Of a DNA stretch of 54,516 bases, positions 7,525 through 15,326 are shown one piece after another. This DNA is from JBBDIJ01 sp040880485. Its GTDB lineage: Bacteria; Bacteroidota; Rhodothermia; Balneolales; Balneolaceae. The notes below the pieces were generated by a model, which saw only the letters and a program-made list of their open reading frames with translations, did not search any database and was not told the origin of the DNA. The stretch covers positions 1-54,516 of the forward strand of contig JBBDIJ010000001.1 of NCBI GenBank assembly GCA_040880485.1, written 5' to 3'. Numbering within the stretch: position 1 is the first letter of the stretch; every line of letters starts with the position of its first letter. The position numbers and the translations under genes were made by a program.

Positions 7525-9338
7525 GAGAGTTCCTTTAACGCGTTGCGAAGGGAGTGGGAGGCCTCCGGGTCGGTGCGGCACTCCAGAAGGAGTGCCGGCG
7601 CCCCCCCGTGCGCCCTTCCGGGACTTTTCAGGCTTTCCATATCGGCCTTCCGGGGATTCCCCTTAGCATCCGTCATAAGAGCCGCTTCTGCCGTTTCACG
7701 AAGCTTCTCCAGAGACACCTTTTCGAGTCCCTTTCTATCATTTATCAAACTGCTTTTAAGCCCGTGTGCATGGGCCAGTAGCCTGATATCTGCTTCCTGA
7801 GGTGTCTCAAAGTAGGAGGTAAAAACCTCACGGAATGAATGGACTGGCAGCATCCGGAATATGGAGCCACCGCCATTATTTATGACAATAATGATGAGCG
7901 GTCCGGTGAGAGTACGCAGTGAGAGTAGTGCATTGCTGTCGTGCAGCATAGCCAAATCGCCGATGAATACCAGTGTGGGCCTTCCGCTACCCGTCTGAAT
8001 TCCACTGGCCGTGGAGAGGATGCCATCAATTCCGGCGGCCCCCCGGTTGACGTGAGCCGGGCCAGGATAGCCGGGGAGGGCACCAAAAAAGCTGTAGTCC
8101 CGTACGATCAGAGAGTTGGAGAGCATGACCTCCCAATCGTCGGAGAGCTGCCGGGTAAAGTGGTGGATCACATGTCCGTCGGTCAGTCTTTCTTCACTCT
8201 CCAGCAGGGCGTCTCTCTTGCCCGCAGCCTCTGTGGCCCAATTCATGGCATTGTTCAGCCACGTCTCAGGTTTGGAATCCAGACCATCCGGATTCAGACG
8301 GTCCGAGTGCAGCGGCACTCTGTGAAGCGTTTTACCATAGGGGTCTTGCCACTCTTCACGCGTAGTAAATTCAATGATCTCCGGCCCGTCCGGACGCTCC
8401 AGCAGGCGAGTGATCTGTGGGCTGTAGGGGTAATCGCCGAAACGCAGAATCAGGTCGGGCTCTTCGTCAATTTTGCGTCGCTCTCCGAAGAGCGCGGGCC
8501 AGGGGAGGTGATTAGGCCCCCGGGGGGCCATGGAACCGGCTTCGCAGAGAACCGGAGCGCGGGTGATGTCACAGAGCTGCCGCATCAGTCCCGCAGGAGT
8601 ATGGGCTGGCAGTTGCGGCCCCGACAGGATCAGCGGGCGCCTGGATCGGTTGATTACCTCCCTGACGGAGGGGTGAAGAGTCATGGAGTCGGCAGGCCAT
8701 CGTAGCTCTGTGGCAATTTCCTCCGACGGAGCCACCCGCAGTGAAGGTTCCTGTACAGGGTACATCTCTCTCTCCAGTTTGATCGTCTGCCGGGTAGGTT
8801 CAAGCGGCTTGCTAAAAGGAATATTGATCTGTACAGCCCCGCCTCTGCGAATCGCCTCTGTTACCGCCTGGCGGCCAAGCAGGGAGAACCTCGACAGGTC
8901 ACCTTCCTTGTCCACCGGCTCTCCGGTTTCATGAAACCAGACGGCCTGGTCACCAAAGAGTTTAATCTGGTCTATGGTCTGTGAGCTGCCACTGCCCCTG
9001 AGACGGGGAGGACGGTCGGCCGAAAGGATGATAAGAGGGGTGCCGGACTCTTTTGCTTCCACCACGGCGGGAAAGTAGTTGGCCACTGCCGTGCCGGATG
9101 TACATACAAGCAACGCAGGAATACCGGTCGCTTTTCCAATACCGAGAGCACGAAAGCCGGCGGATCGTTCGTCCAGCACCACATATTTCTTTAGGCCGGG
9201 GTGCATTGAGATGGAGAAAACCAGTGGCGTGGAGCGGGAGCCGGGTGAGAGGATGGCGTGCCGTACACCTTCTCGATAAAGGCTGCGAATGAGTGGAGAG
9301 ATCCAGCTCAGCTGGTCGATGGAAGAGGCCCGGTTCAT
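7521..9338 (-). CDS. menD: 2-succinyl-5-enolpyruvyl-6-hydroxy-3-cyclohexene-1-carboxylate synthase
   Basis: A 605-residue ThDP-dependent enzyme that adds the succinic-semialdehyde unit from 2-oxoglutarate to isochorismate. Seen: the N-terminal PYR domain with LSPGSRSTPL (30-39) and VLDERSAGFRALGIGKATG carrying the cofactor-activating Glu, the segment CTSGTAVANYFPAVVEA, SADRPPRLRGSGSSQTIDQ, and the C-terminal PP domain with RGAAGIDGILSTASG, FIGDLAMLHDSNAL and VINNGGGSIF (Mg-ThDP binding). Length is slightly above the usual 550-580. It overlaps menF upstream and the glycosyltransferase downstream by 4 nt each. Confidence 0.97.
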   Translation of the reverse strand: MNRASSIDQLSWISPLIRSLYREGVRHAILSPGSRSTPLVFSISMHPGLKKYVVLDERSAGFRALGIGKATGIPALLVCTSGTAVANYFPAVVEAKESGTPLIILSADRPPRLRGSGSSQTIDQIKLFGDQAVWFHETGEPVDKEGDLSRFSLLGRQAVTEAIRRGGAVQINIPFSKPLEPTRQTIKLEREMYPVQEPSLRVAPSEEIATELRWPADSMTLHPSVREVINRSRRPLILSGPQLPAHTPAGLMRQLCDITRAPVLCEAGSMAPRGPNHLPWPALFGERRKIDEEPDLILRFGDYPYSPQITRLLERPDGPEIIEFTTREEWQDPYGKTLHRVPLHSDRLNPDGLDSKPETWLNNAMNWATEAAGKRDALLESEERLTDGHVIHHFTRQLSDDWEVMLSNSLIVRDYSFFGALPGYPGPAHVNRGAAGIDGILSTASGIQTGSGRPTLVFIGDLAMLHDSNALLSLRTLTGPLIIIVINNGGGSIFRMLPVHSFREVFTSYFETPQEADIRLLAHAHGLKSSLINDRKGLEKVSLEKLRETAEAALMTDAKGNPRKADMESLKSPGRAHGGAPALLLECRTDPEASHSLRNALKELS

Positions 9339-10828
9339 CCTGAAGCCGCCTGCCCGAGAGCCTCCAGAAGGGGTTCAAGCTTCAGTTCTGTTTCGTTCCA
9401 CTCCCGGTCGGGGTCGGAGTCGGCCACAATGCCGCATCCTGCAAAAAGCCGTGCGCTGCTTCCCTCGATAAGGGCGCTTCGAATGGCTACGGCAAACTCA
9501 CCGCTGCCATCAGTGGTGCACCAGCCAACCGGCCCGGCATACCAACCGCGATCGAAGGGCTCCAGCTCCTCAATGGCGGGAATCGCACTGGTAGATGGGT
9601 ATCCTCCAACGGCCGGGGTCGGGTGCAGACGCCCGGCCAGTTCATGGATGCCGTACCCCTCCCTGATTCGGGCGCGGATTGGTGTATAGAGGTGTTGAAC
9701 GTTCTGGAGCCGTTTGATGACAGGAGTGGAAGGGAAATCGATCTCTTCGCTAACCGGCTCAAGTGCACGCTCTATATCCCGGACTACATACCGATGTTCG
9801 CTTCTCTCTTTTTTGCTCCCGAGCAGGTTCAGTCCCAGAGAAGCATCTTCTGACGCACTCTTGCCTCGGGGGGTGCTTCCGGCCAGTCCTTCCGTGAGCA
9901 TACTCTGTTTTCGTAGTGAGAGCAGCCTCTCCGGTGTGGATCCTGCGAAACAGGGCCCACCTGCAGCCCGGATCAAAAAGGTGTAGCAGCCGGAGTAACG
10001 ATAGCGAAGAGTGTGAACCACACGGGTGGCCTGGATCGGTTCCTCGGAAGTCAGATCGAGTGTTCGGGCCAGCACTACTTTTTTGTACTCCCCCGCATGG
10101 ATGTTTTGGCGAAGCCGGTTCACTTTCCGGTTCCACACCTCACGCGTTTCGGAAGACTCCTGAATTTTCAGGATGCCGGATCGCTCTTTTCCGGGACGGA
10201 ACGTATGTTCCTGCAGCTTTTGCTGGATAGATGAAAATTTTTTCAGTTTGTTCACCAGCCGGGTGGTGAGCTGTTCCGGGTCCTCCTCTTTAATCGGAAC
10301 AGCCAGGGAGAGGAGGCAGAGCCTCCCGCTCCGTTTTAGTGTCCATTCAGGAAGTATGAACCGTGCAGCGCCGAACCGGTTCCAGGGGGACCGTACGGCA
10401 TAGTCGGAAAAGGAGTAGCCACCCAGAAGGAGAGGTTCGGCGAGGGAGTGTTGAATCGGGCTCCAGTTTACGATTCTTTTGTGCAGGCTGCGAACAAGAC
10501 TCCCCATCTCCTCGAACCGGTTGCGCCCGGTGGTTTTCAGGACGGTTGCCGCTCCTCCGGAGGCCAGGGAAAAATCGTGATCCTGCTGCTCCCAGTAGTA
10601 TATCTCCTGCTCTTCGGTAAACTGTTCCAGCAGAGCCAGCGGGTCTGTTTCGGGGACCGGAAGGGAAACGGTGAGCCACTCACTGCGCTGCGAGGTCTGT
10701 TGCTGTGCGTTGCGGATCACCTCTGTGATCTCTGAAATCTCGGAAGGCGTTAGGGCCCACGCCTCACGACGGCCGGTTGAAGGCTTATCAAGATCGGAGC
10801 CGGTATGATGGGTAGTCTCTTCTTTCAT
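9335..10828 (-). CDS. menF: Isochorismate synthase
   Basis: A 497-residue chorismate-utilising enzyme that isomerises chorismate to isochorismate, the first committed step of menaquinone synthesis. The catalytic half is clear: EYKKVVLART with the conserved base lysine, CFAGSTPERLL, TEGLAGSTPRG, the conserved HRYVVRDIERAL helix, LHPTPAVGGYP and FAGCGIVADSDPDREWNETE with the Mg-binding acidic residues. The N-terminal 200 residues are the variable beta-rich part. PabB or EntC are alternatives for the domain alone, but gene order makes MenF the natural call. It is the first gene of the men operon, 97 nt from the DUF4290-like gene. Confidence 0.95.
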   Translation of the reverse strand: MKEETTHHTGSDLDKPSTGRREAWALTPSEISEITEVIRNAQQQTSQRSEWLTVSLPVPETDPLALLEQFTEEQEIYYWEQQDHDFSLASGGAATVLKTTGRNRFEEMGSLVRSLHKRIVNWSPIQHSLAEPLLLGGYSFSDYAVRSPWNRFGAARFILPEWTLKRSGRLCLLSLAVPIKEEDPEQLTTRLVNKLKKFSSIQQKLQEHTFRPGKERSGILKIQESSETREVWNRKVNRLRQNIHAGEYKKVVLARTLDLTSEEPIQATRVVHTLRYRYSGCYTFLIRAAGGPCFAGSTPERLLSLRKQSMLTEGLAGSTPRGKSASEDASLGLNLLGSKKERSEHRYVVRDIERALEPVSEEIDFPSTPVIKRLQNVQHLYTPIRARIREGYGIHELAGRLHPTPAVGGYPSTSAIPAIEELEPFDRGWYAGPVGWCTTDGSGEFAVAIRSALIEGSSARLFAGCGIVADSDPDREWNETELKLEPLLEALGQAASG

Positions 10829-10879
10829 CTGAAATCCGGTCAGGAGAGGGGCCTGTAGCCCCTTCCAGGGTCTTCACAC

Positions 10880-10912
10880 AAAAGGTACCAATTTGCATTC
10901 AAAACTTTCAAT
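10880..10912 (-). promoter_or_regulatory. Possible Bacteroidota-type promoter of the men operon
   Basis: On the minus strand TACCTTTT (10887-10880) matches TAnnTTTG at seven of eight positions, and ATTG (10912-10909) lies 21 nt upstream as a -33 element. That would put transcription start near 10873, about 45 nt before menF. The -33 element overlaps the inverted repeat at 10902-10927. The element is AT-rich and short, so chance is possible. Confidence 0.3.
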
Positions 10913-10927
10913 TTATATTGAAAGTTT
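10902..10927. repeat. Perfect 11-bp inverted repeat with 4-nt loop between DUF4290-like gene and menF
   Basis: The arms AAACTTTCAAT (10902-10912) and its exact complement (10917-10927) flank TTAT. The repeat overlaps the stop codon of the upstream minus-strand gene. It could be a weak terminator of that gene (no proper T-run follows, only TTTTG) or an operator covering the -33 region of the putative men promoter. Confidence 0.5.
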
Positions 10928-11201
10928 ACCGTGCATCATCGTCTTCACCCGTCAGGAAAGGATTGTTTATACCAAATTCTACAGGATCGTATTCGGCCAG
11001 CTCAAAAAAGTAGTTCCAGGCGAGCTCGCTCTGGCCACTCTCTTCGACCCAGCTCGGATGACTCTGTTTGATGAGGCCAACCACACGTTTGGCATATTGA
11101 ATGCGCTCCTGCTGATCTTCGATGCGAGGGATCGCTTCAATCATCAGATCCATATTGTAACCGCAATCGTAATCCCTGGGCTTATTTTTCTCGAGAAACA
11201 T
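10926..11201 (-). CDS. DUF4290-like small protein
   Basis: A 91-residue acidic protein with no signal or membrane segment. The order YDCGYNMDLMIEAIPRIEDQQERI, then a helix AKRVVGLIKQSHPSW, then AWNYFFELAEYDPVEFGINNPF resembles the N-terminal part of the Bacteroidota DUF4290 family (tyrosine/asparagine start, an IEDREER-like helix, a tryptophan and a hydrophobic Asp-Phe block). Those proteins are, as I recall, about twice this length, so this would be a short version. Function unknown. It sits between a structured intergenic region and the men operon in the same orientation. Confidence 0.7.
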   Translation of the reverse strand: MFLEKNKPRDYDCGYNMDLMIEAIPRIEDQQERIQYAKRVVGLIKQSHPSWVEESGQSELAWNYFFELAEYDPVEFGINNPFLTGEDDDAR

Positions 11202-11227
11202 ACTGTCTTATCATCAGTTCTTATTTA

Positions 11228-11357
11228 CCGGGCCGCGAGGGCCCGGGTGGCAATGCTCCCGTCGTAAAGGGAATGGCCCATCTGTTCTCACTGGGGGGCT
11301 TCCCGGGAGCGAGGGGAAAGGTACCACTTTCCCTCTACATTTTCTCTGTGCCCGGGC
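11228..11357. other. GC-rich structured intergenic region, candidate ncRNA or leader
   Basis: Pairings seen by eye: hairpin A, CCGGGCC (11228-11234) with GGCCCGG (11240-11246); a closing helix GCCCGGG (11241-11247) with CCCGGGC (11351-11357); helix B, GCTCCCG (11255-11261) with CGGGAGC (11304-11310), extended inside by GGAA/TTCC and GCCC/GGGC; helix C, GAGGGGAAAG (11311-11320) with CTTTCCCTC (11327-11335, one bulge). Helices B and C abut with no gap, giving a three-way junction. Hairpin A and the closing helix compete for 11241-11246. Read on the minus strand the switching strand comes after the junction, as in riboswitch leaders, 27 nt before the DUF4290-like start. No known riboswitch, 6S, SRP or tmRNA consensus was recognised. 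Confidence 0.4.
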
Positions 11358-11397
11358 GCAAGCAAAGCCGGCACTCTTCAGACAAGAGGTGTCACGG

Positions 11398-11424
11398 TTT
11401 GGAGCCCGACTTTTTGCTATATTC
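11398..11424 (+). promoter_or_regulatory. Possible promoter of the cystathionine-beta-synthase-like gene
   Basis: TTTG (11398-11401) is followed after 16 nt by TATATTC (11418-11424), close to the Bacteroidota -33/-7 pattern and also to a classical -10 box. It lies about 50 nt before the start at 11473. If used, the structured region upstream would not be part of this transcript. The spacing is shorter than the usual 19-21. Confidence 0.35.
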
Positions 11425-11472
11425 CGGGTCAATTTTTTTACAGATTTACAGACGACCGAAAAAGGCCTGAAC

Positions 11473-12459
11473 ATGTACTACAACTCTATCATTGAGACGA
11501 TCGGGAACACCCCGCTGGTCCGGCTGAACAGTGTGACGGATAGCGCCGAGGCCACCTTTCTTGCCAAAGTGGAATATATGAATCCCGGCCAGAGTGTGAA
11601 GGATCGCATAGGCCTGAAGATGATTGAGGATGCGGAGAGGGAGGGGTTGATCCGCCCGGGCGGAACCATCATCGAAGGAACTTCCGGTAATACGGGTGTG
11701 GGCCTCGCCCTTGCTGCTGTAGCCAGGGGGTACAAATGTGTCTTTACAACCAACGACAAGCAGAGTCAGACGAAGATTGATATACTGCGTGCTTATGGAG
11801 CCGAAGTGATCGTCTGCCCGACTGATGTGGATGCCGACGATCCTGAGAGTTACTACTCGGTGGCGCGAAGGTTGAAACGGGAAATTCCAAACTCCTGGTA
11901 CCCCAATCAGTATGAGAACCTGAGCAATAGTCAGGCTCATTATGAGACGACTGGTCCGGAGATCTGGGAACAGACGGAGGGAAAGATCACGCACTATGTG
12001 GTAGGAATGGGCACAGGTGGCACCATTTCCGGAGCCGGAAAGTATCTGAAGGAGCAGAATCCGGATGTTCGGGTGGTTGGTGTAGATAGTGTCGGTTCCG
12101 TCCTGAAAAAGTATCACGAGACAGGCAAATTCGACCATAAGGAGATCAGGCCCTATCTGACCGAGGGAATCGGAGAGGATATCATCCCGGGCAATATCAA
12201 CTTTGGTCTGATTGACGATGTACTACAGGTGAACGACAAGAGTGCATTTCAGATGACCAGGCGGCTGGCACGCGAAGAGGGATTGCTGGTAGGCGGGTCC
12301 TGCGGGGCGGCCGTTTACGGGGCCATTGAGTATGCCGAAAAGAGTAACCTGGGCCCCGATGACCTGATTGTGATCATCCTGCCGGACAGCGGTTCCCGGT
12401 ACGTCTCAAAGATTTTTAATGACGACTGGATGAAAGAGCACGGCTTTCTCGAAGAGTAG
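11473..12459 (+). CDS. PLP-dependent cystathionine beta-synthase / cysteine synthase
   Basis: A 328-residue fold-type II PLP enzyme. The PLP lysine is K43 in NPGQSVKDR, the substrate loop is EGTSGNTG (about 68-75), the phosphate-binding loop is GMGTGGTISG and the pyridine-contacting Ser is in LPDSGSRY. The block PTDVDADDPESYYSVARRL, the phrase VVGVDSVGS and the ending FNDDWMKEHGFLEE are closer to the catalytic core of cystathionine beta-synthases than to CysK, but the C-terminal CBS-domain pair is absent. It may make cystathionine from homocysteine and serine, or cysteine from O-acetylserine. The start at 11473 matches the family N-terminus (SIIETIGNTPLVRL). Single-gene unit, converging with the permease pair. 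Confidence 0.9.
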   Translation: MYYNSIIETIGNTPLVRLNSVTDSAEATFLAKVEYMNPGQSVKDRIGLKMIEDAEREGLIRPGGTIIEGTSGNTGVGLALAAVARGYKCVFTTNDKQSQTKIDILRAYGAEVIVCPTDVDADDPESYYSVARRLKREIPNSWYPNQYENLSNSQAHYETTGPEIWEQTEGKITHYVVGMGTGGTISGAGKYLKEQNPDVRVVGVDSVGSVLKKYHETGKFDHKEIRPYLTEGIGEDIIPGNINFGLIDDVLQVNDKSAFQMTRRLAREEGLLVGGSCGAAVYGAIEYAEKSNLGPDDLIVIILPDSGSRYVSKIFNDDWMKEHGFLEE

Positions 12460-12517
12460 CGGACGGACGAACGCTAACCGCAAGGCCATTGGAGTCGGTG
12501 GTGTGCGGGGCAGGGTG

Positions 12518-13597
12518 TTACTTCTTTGTGAGGATGAGCAGCGTAATGCCAATAACCAGGAAGAAAAGGTGGGGAAAGAGAGCGGCGTGTAGCGGATCAA
12601 TTGAGCCGGCAGCTCCAAAAGGTTCTATCACTTTCATCATGGCCAGATAGATAAAACTGATCGCGAGTCCGGCAGCAATATTGAATCCTTTCCCACCCTT
12701 TCGCTGTTCACTGGCAAGCGCGAATCCAATGAGCGTGACAATAAGAATGGAGGCGGGGTAGGCCACCCGGCCGTAAAACTGAACCCTGGGCAGACTGATC
12801 TCGCCTGCGCCAATTCTCCGGATCGATGCGATATACTGCACCGCTTCGTGCCAGGTGAGTTGATAGATGTCCGAAGAGTGTCTGGAGAGGTCTCCCGGCT
12901 GAATCTGCATTTGCAGTTCAATATTTCCCAGATTGGTGTCTGTGTATCCCTGATCGTCGAACTCTCTCTTTCTGGCCAGGTTCAGGCTCCAAACCTCAAG
13001 GGAGTCTGTCCACTCCATCCTGGGGGCAGTCGTCATAGCGGAAATCTCACCGTCTTCCATCTCCAGAAAGGTCATTCTGTAACCGATGTGAGTGTTGGGA
13101 TCGTAATGGTCGATATGGAGGATCGTTCCCGGAGACTCCTGACGATACATCTCTCCCTGGTCGATCTGATCCGTACGGTCGTCTAAAAATTCCCGCTCGA
13201 AAGCGATTCTTTCACTGTTCGATTTGGGGATCAAAAAGGCGTCCAGCAGGCTGATGAGTAGTGCGGCCATTACTCCGAATGTGAGAAATGGAACCGCCAG
13301 CCGGTATAGGCTGATCCCGCTCGCCTTGATGGCCACAATCTCCAGCCTTTCGGTCATCTGGCCTGCGAGAAACAGGCAGGCGACAAAGATGGCTACCGGT
13401 GTGATGAGCCGGATCATTTCCGGGATGTAATTTACATAGTATTCGCTCCATATGAGAGAGAGCGGTGCTCCCCGATCGGCAAATTCGTCGCTGTTCTCCG
13501 AGAAATCGATCAGAATGAAGATGGCGATCAGTACGGCTACCACCATGAGGGTCATGGTCAGCAGCCGGAAGATGATATATCGGTCCAGTCGGTTCAT
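12518..13597 (-). CDS. LptF/LptG-family permease (second of pair)
   Basis: A 359-residue YjgP/YjgQ-type membrane protein, half of the LptB2FG transporter that extracts lipopolysaccharide from the inner membrane. Three N-terminal membrane segments (about 14-31, 58-79 and 101-121) flank a soluble periplasmic beta domain (about 130-265), followed by three C-terminal segments (about 275-355). The family motif for the coupling helix is seen as MTERLEIVAIKASGISLYRLAVP. Length fits LptG. Its ATG overlaps the upstream gene's stop (ATGA). Which of the two is LptF or LptG cannot be told by eye. Confidence 0.9.
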   Translation of the reverse strand: MNRLDRYIIFRLLTMTLMVVAVLIAIFILIDFSENSDEFADRGAPLSLIWSEYYVNYIPEMIRLITPVAIFVACLFLAGQMTERLEIVAIKASGISLYRLAVPFLTFGVMAALLISLLDAFLIPKSNSERIAFEREFLDDRTDQIDQGEMYRQESPGTILHIDHYDPNTHIGYRMTFLEMEDGEISAMTTAPRMEWTDSLEVWSLNLARKREFDDQGYTDTNLGNIELQMQIQPGDLSRHSSDIYQLTWHEAVQYIASIRRIGAGEISLPRVQFYGRVAYPASILIVTLIGFALASEQRKGGKGFNIAAGLAISFIYLAMMKVIEPFGAAGSIDPLHAALFPHLFFLVIGITLLILTKK

Positions 13598-15081
13598 GTA
13601 GAAATTCCGGTTTCAGGATCAGGCCGGAATGCCTGCAGGCCACGGCCCCATTCCCGATTCCTGAGAGCAGGGGGAAGCAGGTTGGTGAGCTTGAAACTGG
13701 TGGATACATGAAGCAGTAGCAGGAGGCCGATGAGAGTAAATAGTATGTTGAAGGACCACATCCCCATAAAAGGCGTAATCACGAGCCGATCGGCCAGTTT
13801 TTCTCCCTGGATGATGCCAATAAAATAGATCGTGAGAAGGACCGAGCTGATGAGGGCAGCTACCCCGATGTTTCCCTTGCGCGTCATCATGCCAATCGGA
13901 CCACCCAACAGGACGAACATGATGCATGCGTAAGGGAGGGCTATTTTTTTATGAACATCAACCATAAACTCTGCGATTCTTATCTCCCGTCTATTCATGT
14001 TTCTGTCCAGGTTGTTGAGCTCTCCCTGGTAGCCGTTGATCTGTGCAAGGGCAATTGAGATTAGCTGCTCCTGCTCCTCAACCTTGTCCATTTTGTTAAG
14101 GGTTCCGAATCGGGAGTGGTAGATATCGGGGGGGCCGGCACCCGGCCTCACACTTCCAGCATGCTCCGATCGGCGGATGTAGATACCGGTCTCCGTGCTT
14201 ATCGGGAAATCCCCGAACTGTCTGAAAAACGACTGGTACTCCTCCTCCCTCTCTCTGTACATGGTGTCGATGTAGGCGAGCATCGCCTGACCGGTCATGG
14301 TGCGTTCGTTCCGGGTTCGCTGTTCAGGATTGGATCGGGAGAAGGAGAGTTCAGAGAGGTCGAAACTGATACGGTAGCGGCTGAACCAGGAGTGTTCAAT
14401 CGTCTCCTCTCCCCGCCGCTCCCCCGGTATGAATCGCAGGATGGAGCCCTCTACGAGATGAAGGGAGAGGGTCAGTTCATCGTTGCTTACCAGACGTCCG
14501 TTTTCGGCCTGGATGACAGCGCGGTATCGCCCCTGTCGGGGCTCCTGAAAGAGAGTAATATCTTTGAGGCTGTCGGCGCCGGCAGGAATTTCACGCACCA
14601 GAAAGGTGTATCCGTTGATACCGGTATAAAATACTCCGGGTTGCAGGTCGAAGCCCGGTTTTTTCATGCGAATGTCTATGAAGAGTGAACGAGCCTTGTG
14701 GTTCGCTTCCGGCAGGACCTCGTTGGAAAAGTAGGTGAGGAATAGAAACATCACTCCGGCAACAACCAGAACCGGTTTCAGGAGCGAGATCGGGTTCACT
14801 CCGGCTGCTTTCAGGGCGGTGAGTTCGTTCCATTCGGAGAACTTTCCGAACGCCATCAGGGTGGATACCAGCACGGCCATCGGGGTGGCAAGTACCACCA
14901 TGTAGGCGATATTGCTCAGAATGAGTTCTACAACGATTCCAAACTCGAGCCCTTTTCCAACCAGTTTGTCTACATGCAGGATCAGAAACTGCATCAGAAG
15001 AATGAACATCACCGTCAGGAAACAGAAGAGAAAAGGCCCGATATGTTTCAACAACAGGTCTTTCTGGATCTGATTTAGCAT
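13594..15081 (-). CDS. LptF/LptG-family permease (first of pair, enlarged periplasmic region)
   Basis: Same family as the next gene, but 495 residues instead of the usual 360. Membrane segments near residues 10-35, 55-80 and 100-118 are followed by a long soluble region and then three C-terminal segments (about 375-460). The coupling-helix motif is FSEWNELTALKAAGVNPISLLKPVL. The soluble part holds an insertion of about 100 residues with charged helices (QAMLAYIDTMYREREEEYQ, then VEEQEQLISIALAQINGYQGEL) before the last membrane block; from memory this longer version is common in Bacteroidota. I start at the ATG 15081 rather than a GTG 18 nt upstream. Divergent from sprA across a 245-nt region where I found no confident promoter. 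Confidence 0.9.
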   Translation of the reverse strand: MLNQIQKDLLLKHIGPFLFCFLTVMFILLMQFLILHVDKLVGKGLEFGIVVELILSNIAYMVVLATPMAVLVSTLMAFGKFSEWNELTALKAAGVNPISLLKPVLVVAGVMFLFLTYFSNEVLPEANHKARSLFIDIRMKKPGFDLQPGVFYTGINGYTFLVREIPAGADSLKDITLFQEPRQGRYRAVIQAENGRLVSNDELTLSLHLVEGSILRFIPGERRGEETIEHSWFSRYRISFDLSELSFSRSNPEQRTRNERTMTGQAMLAYIDTMYREREEEYQSFFRQFGDFPISTETGIYIRRSEHAGSVRPGAGPPDIYHSRFGTLNKMDKVEEQEQLISIALAQINGYQGELNNLDRNMNRREIRIAEFMVDVHKKIALPYACIMFVLLGGPIGMMTRKGNIGVAALISSVLLTIYFIGIIQGEKLADRLVITPFMGMWSFNILFTLIGLLLLLHVSTSFKLTNLLPPALRNREWGRGLQAFRPDPETGIST

Positions 15082-15326
15082 GAGTCGGTGTCTCTTCACC
15101 GGTTGGATGAAGAAAAGTTAACCGTTCTGTTGGGTCGGCTTACTTTCAACATCATGAAAAATACTTTATTATCGGATTCCTGTTTCTGTAACGAGATGGA
15201 CAGGGTATTCGTCTTTTCTCTGCTGAATCCGGGTTACGAAGCCGGAATATATGGAAGAATCGTGAATATTGAACTCCGGCCGACTGCGATTGCAGGGAGT
15301 GCAGCCCGGGTTGACCTACCCATATT

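Noticed and set aside
11273..11470. A 65-codon frame before the CBS-like gene, possible leader peptide
   Set aside because: No ribosome site and only one Cys; the region is better explained by its RNA pairing.
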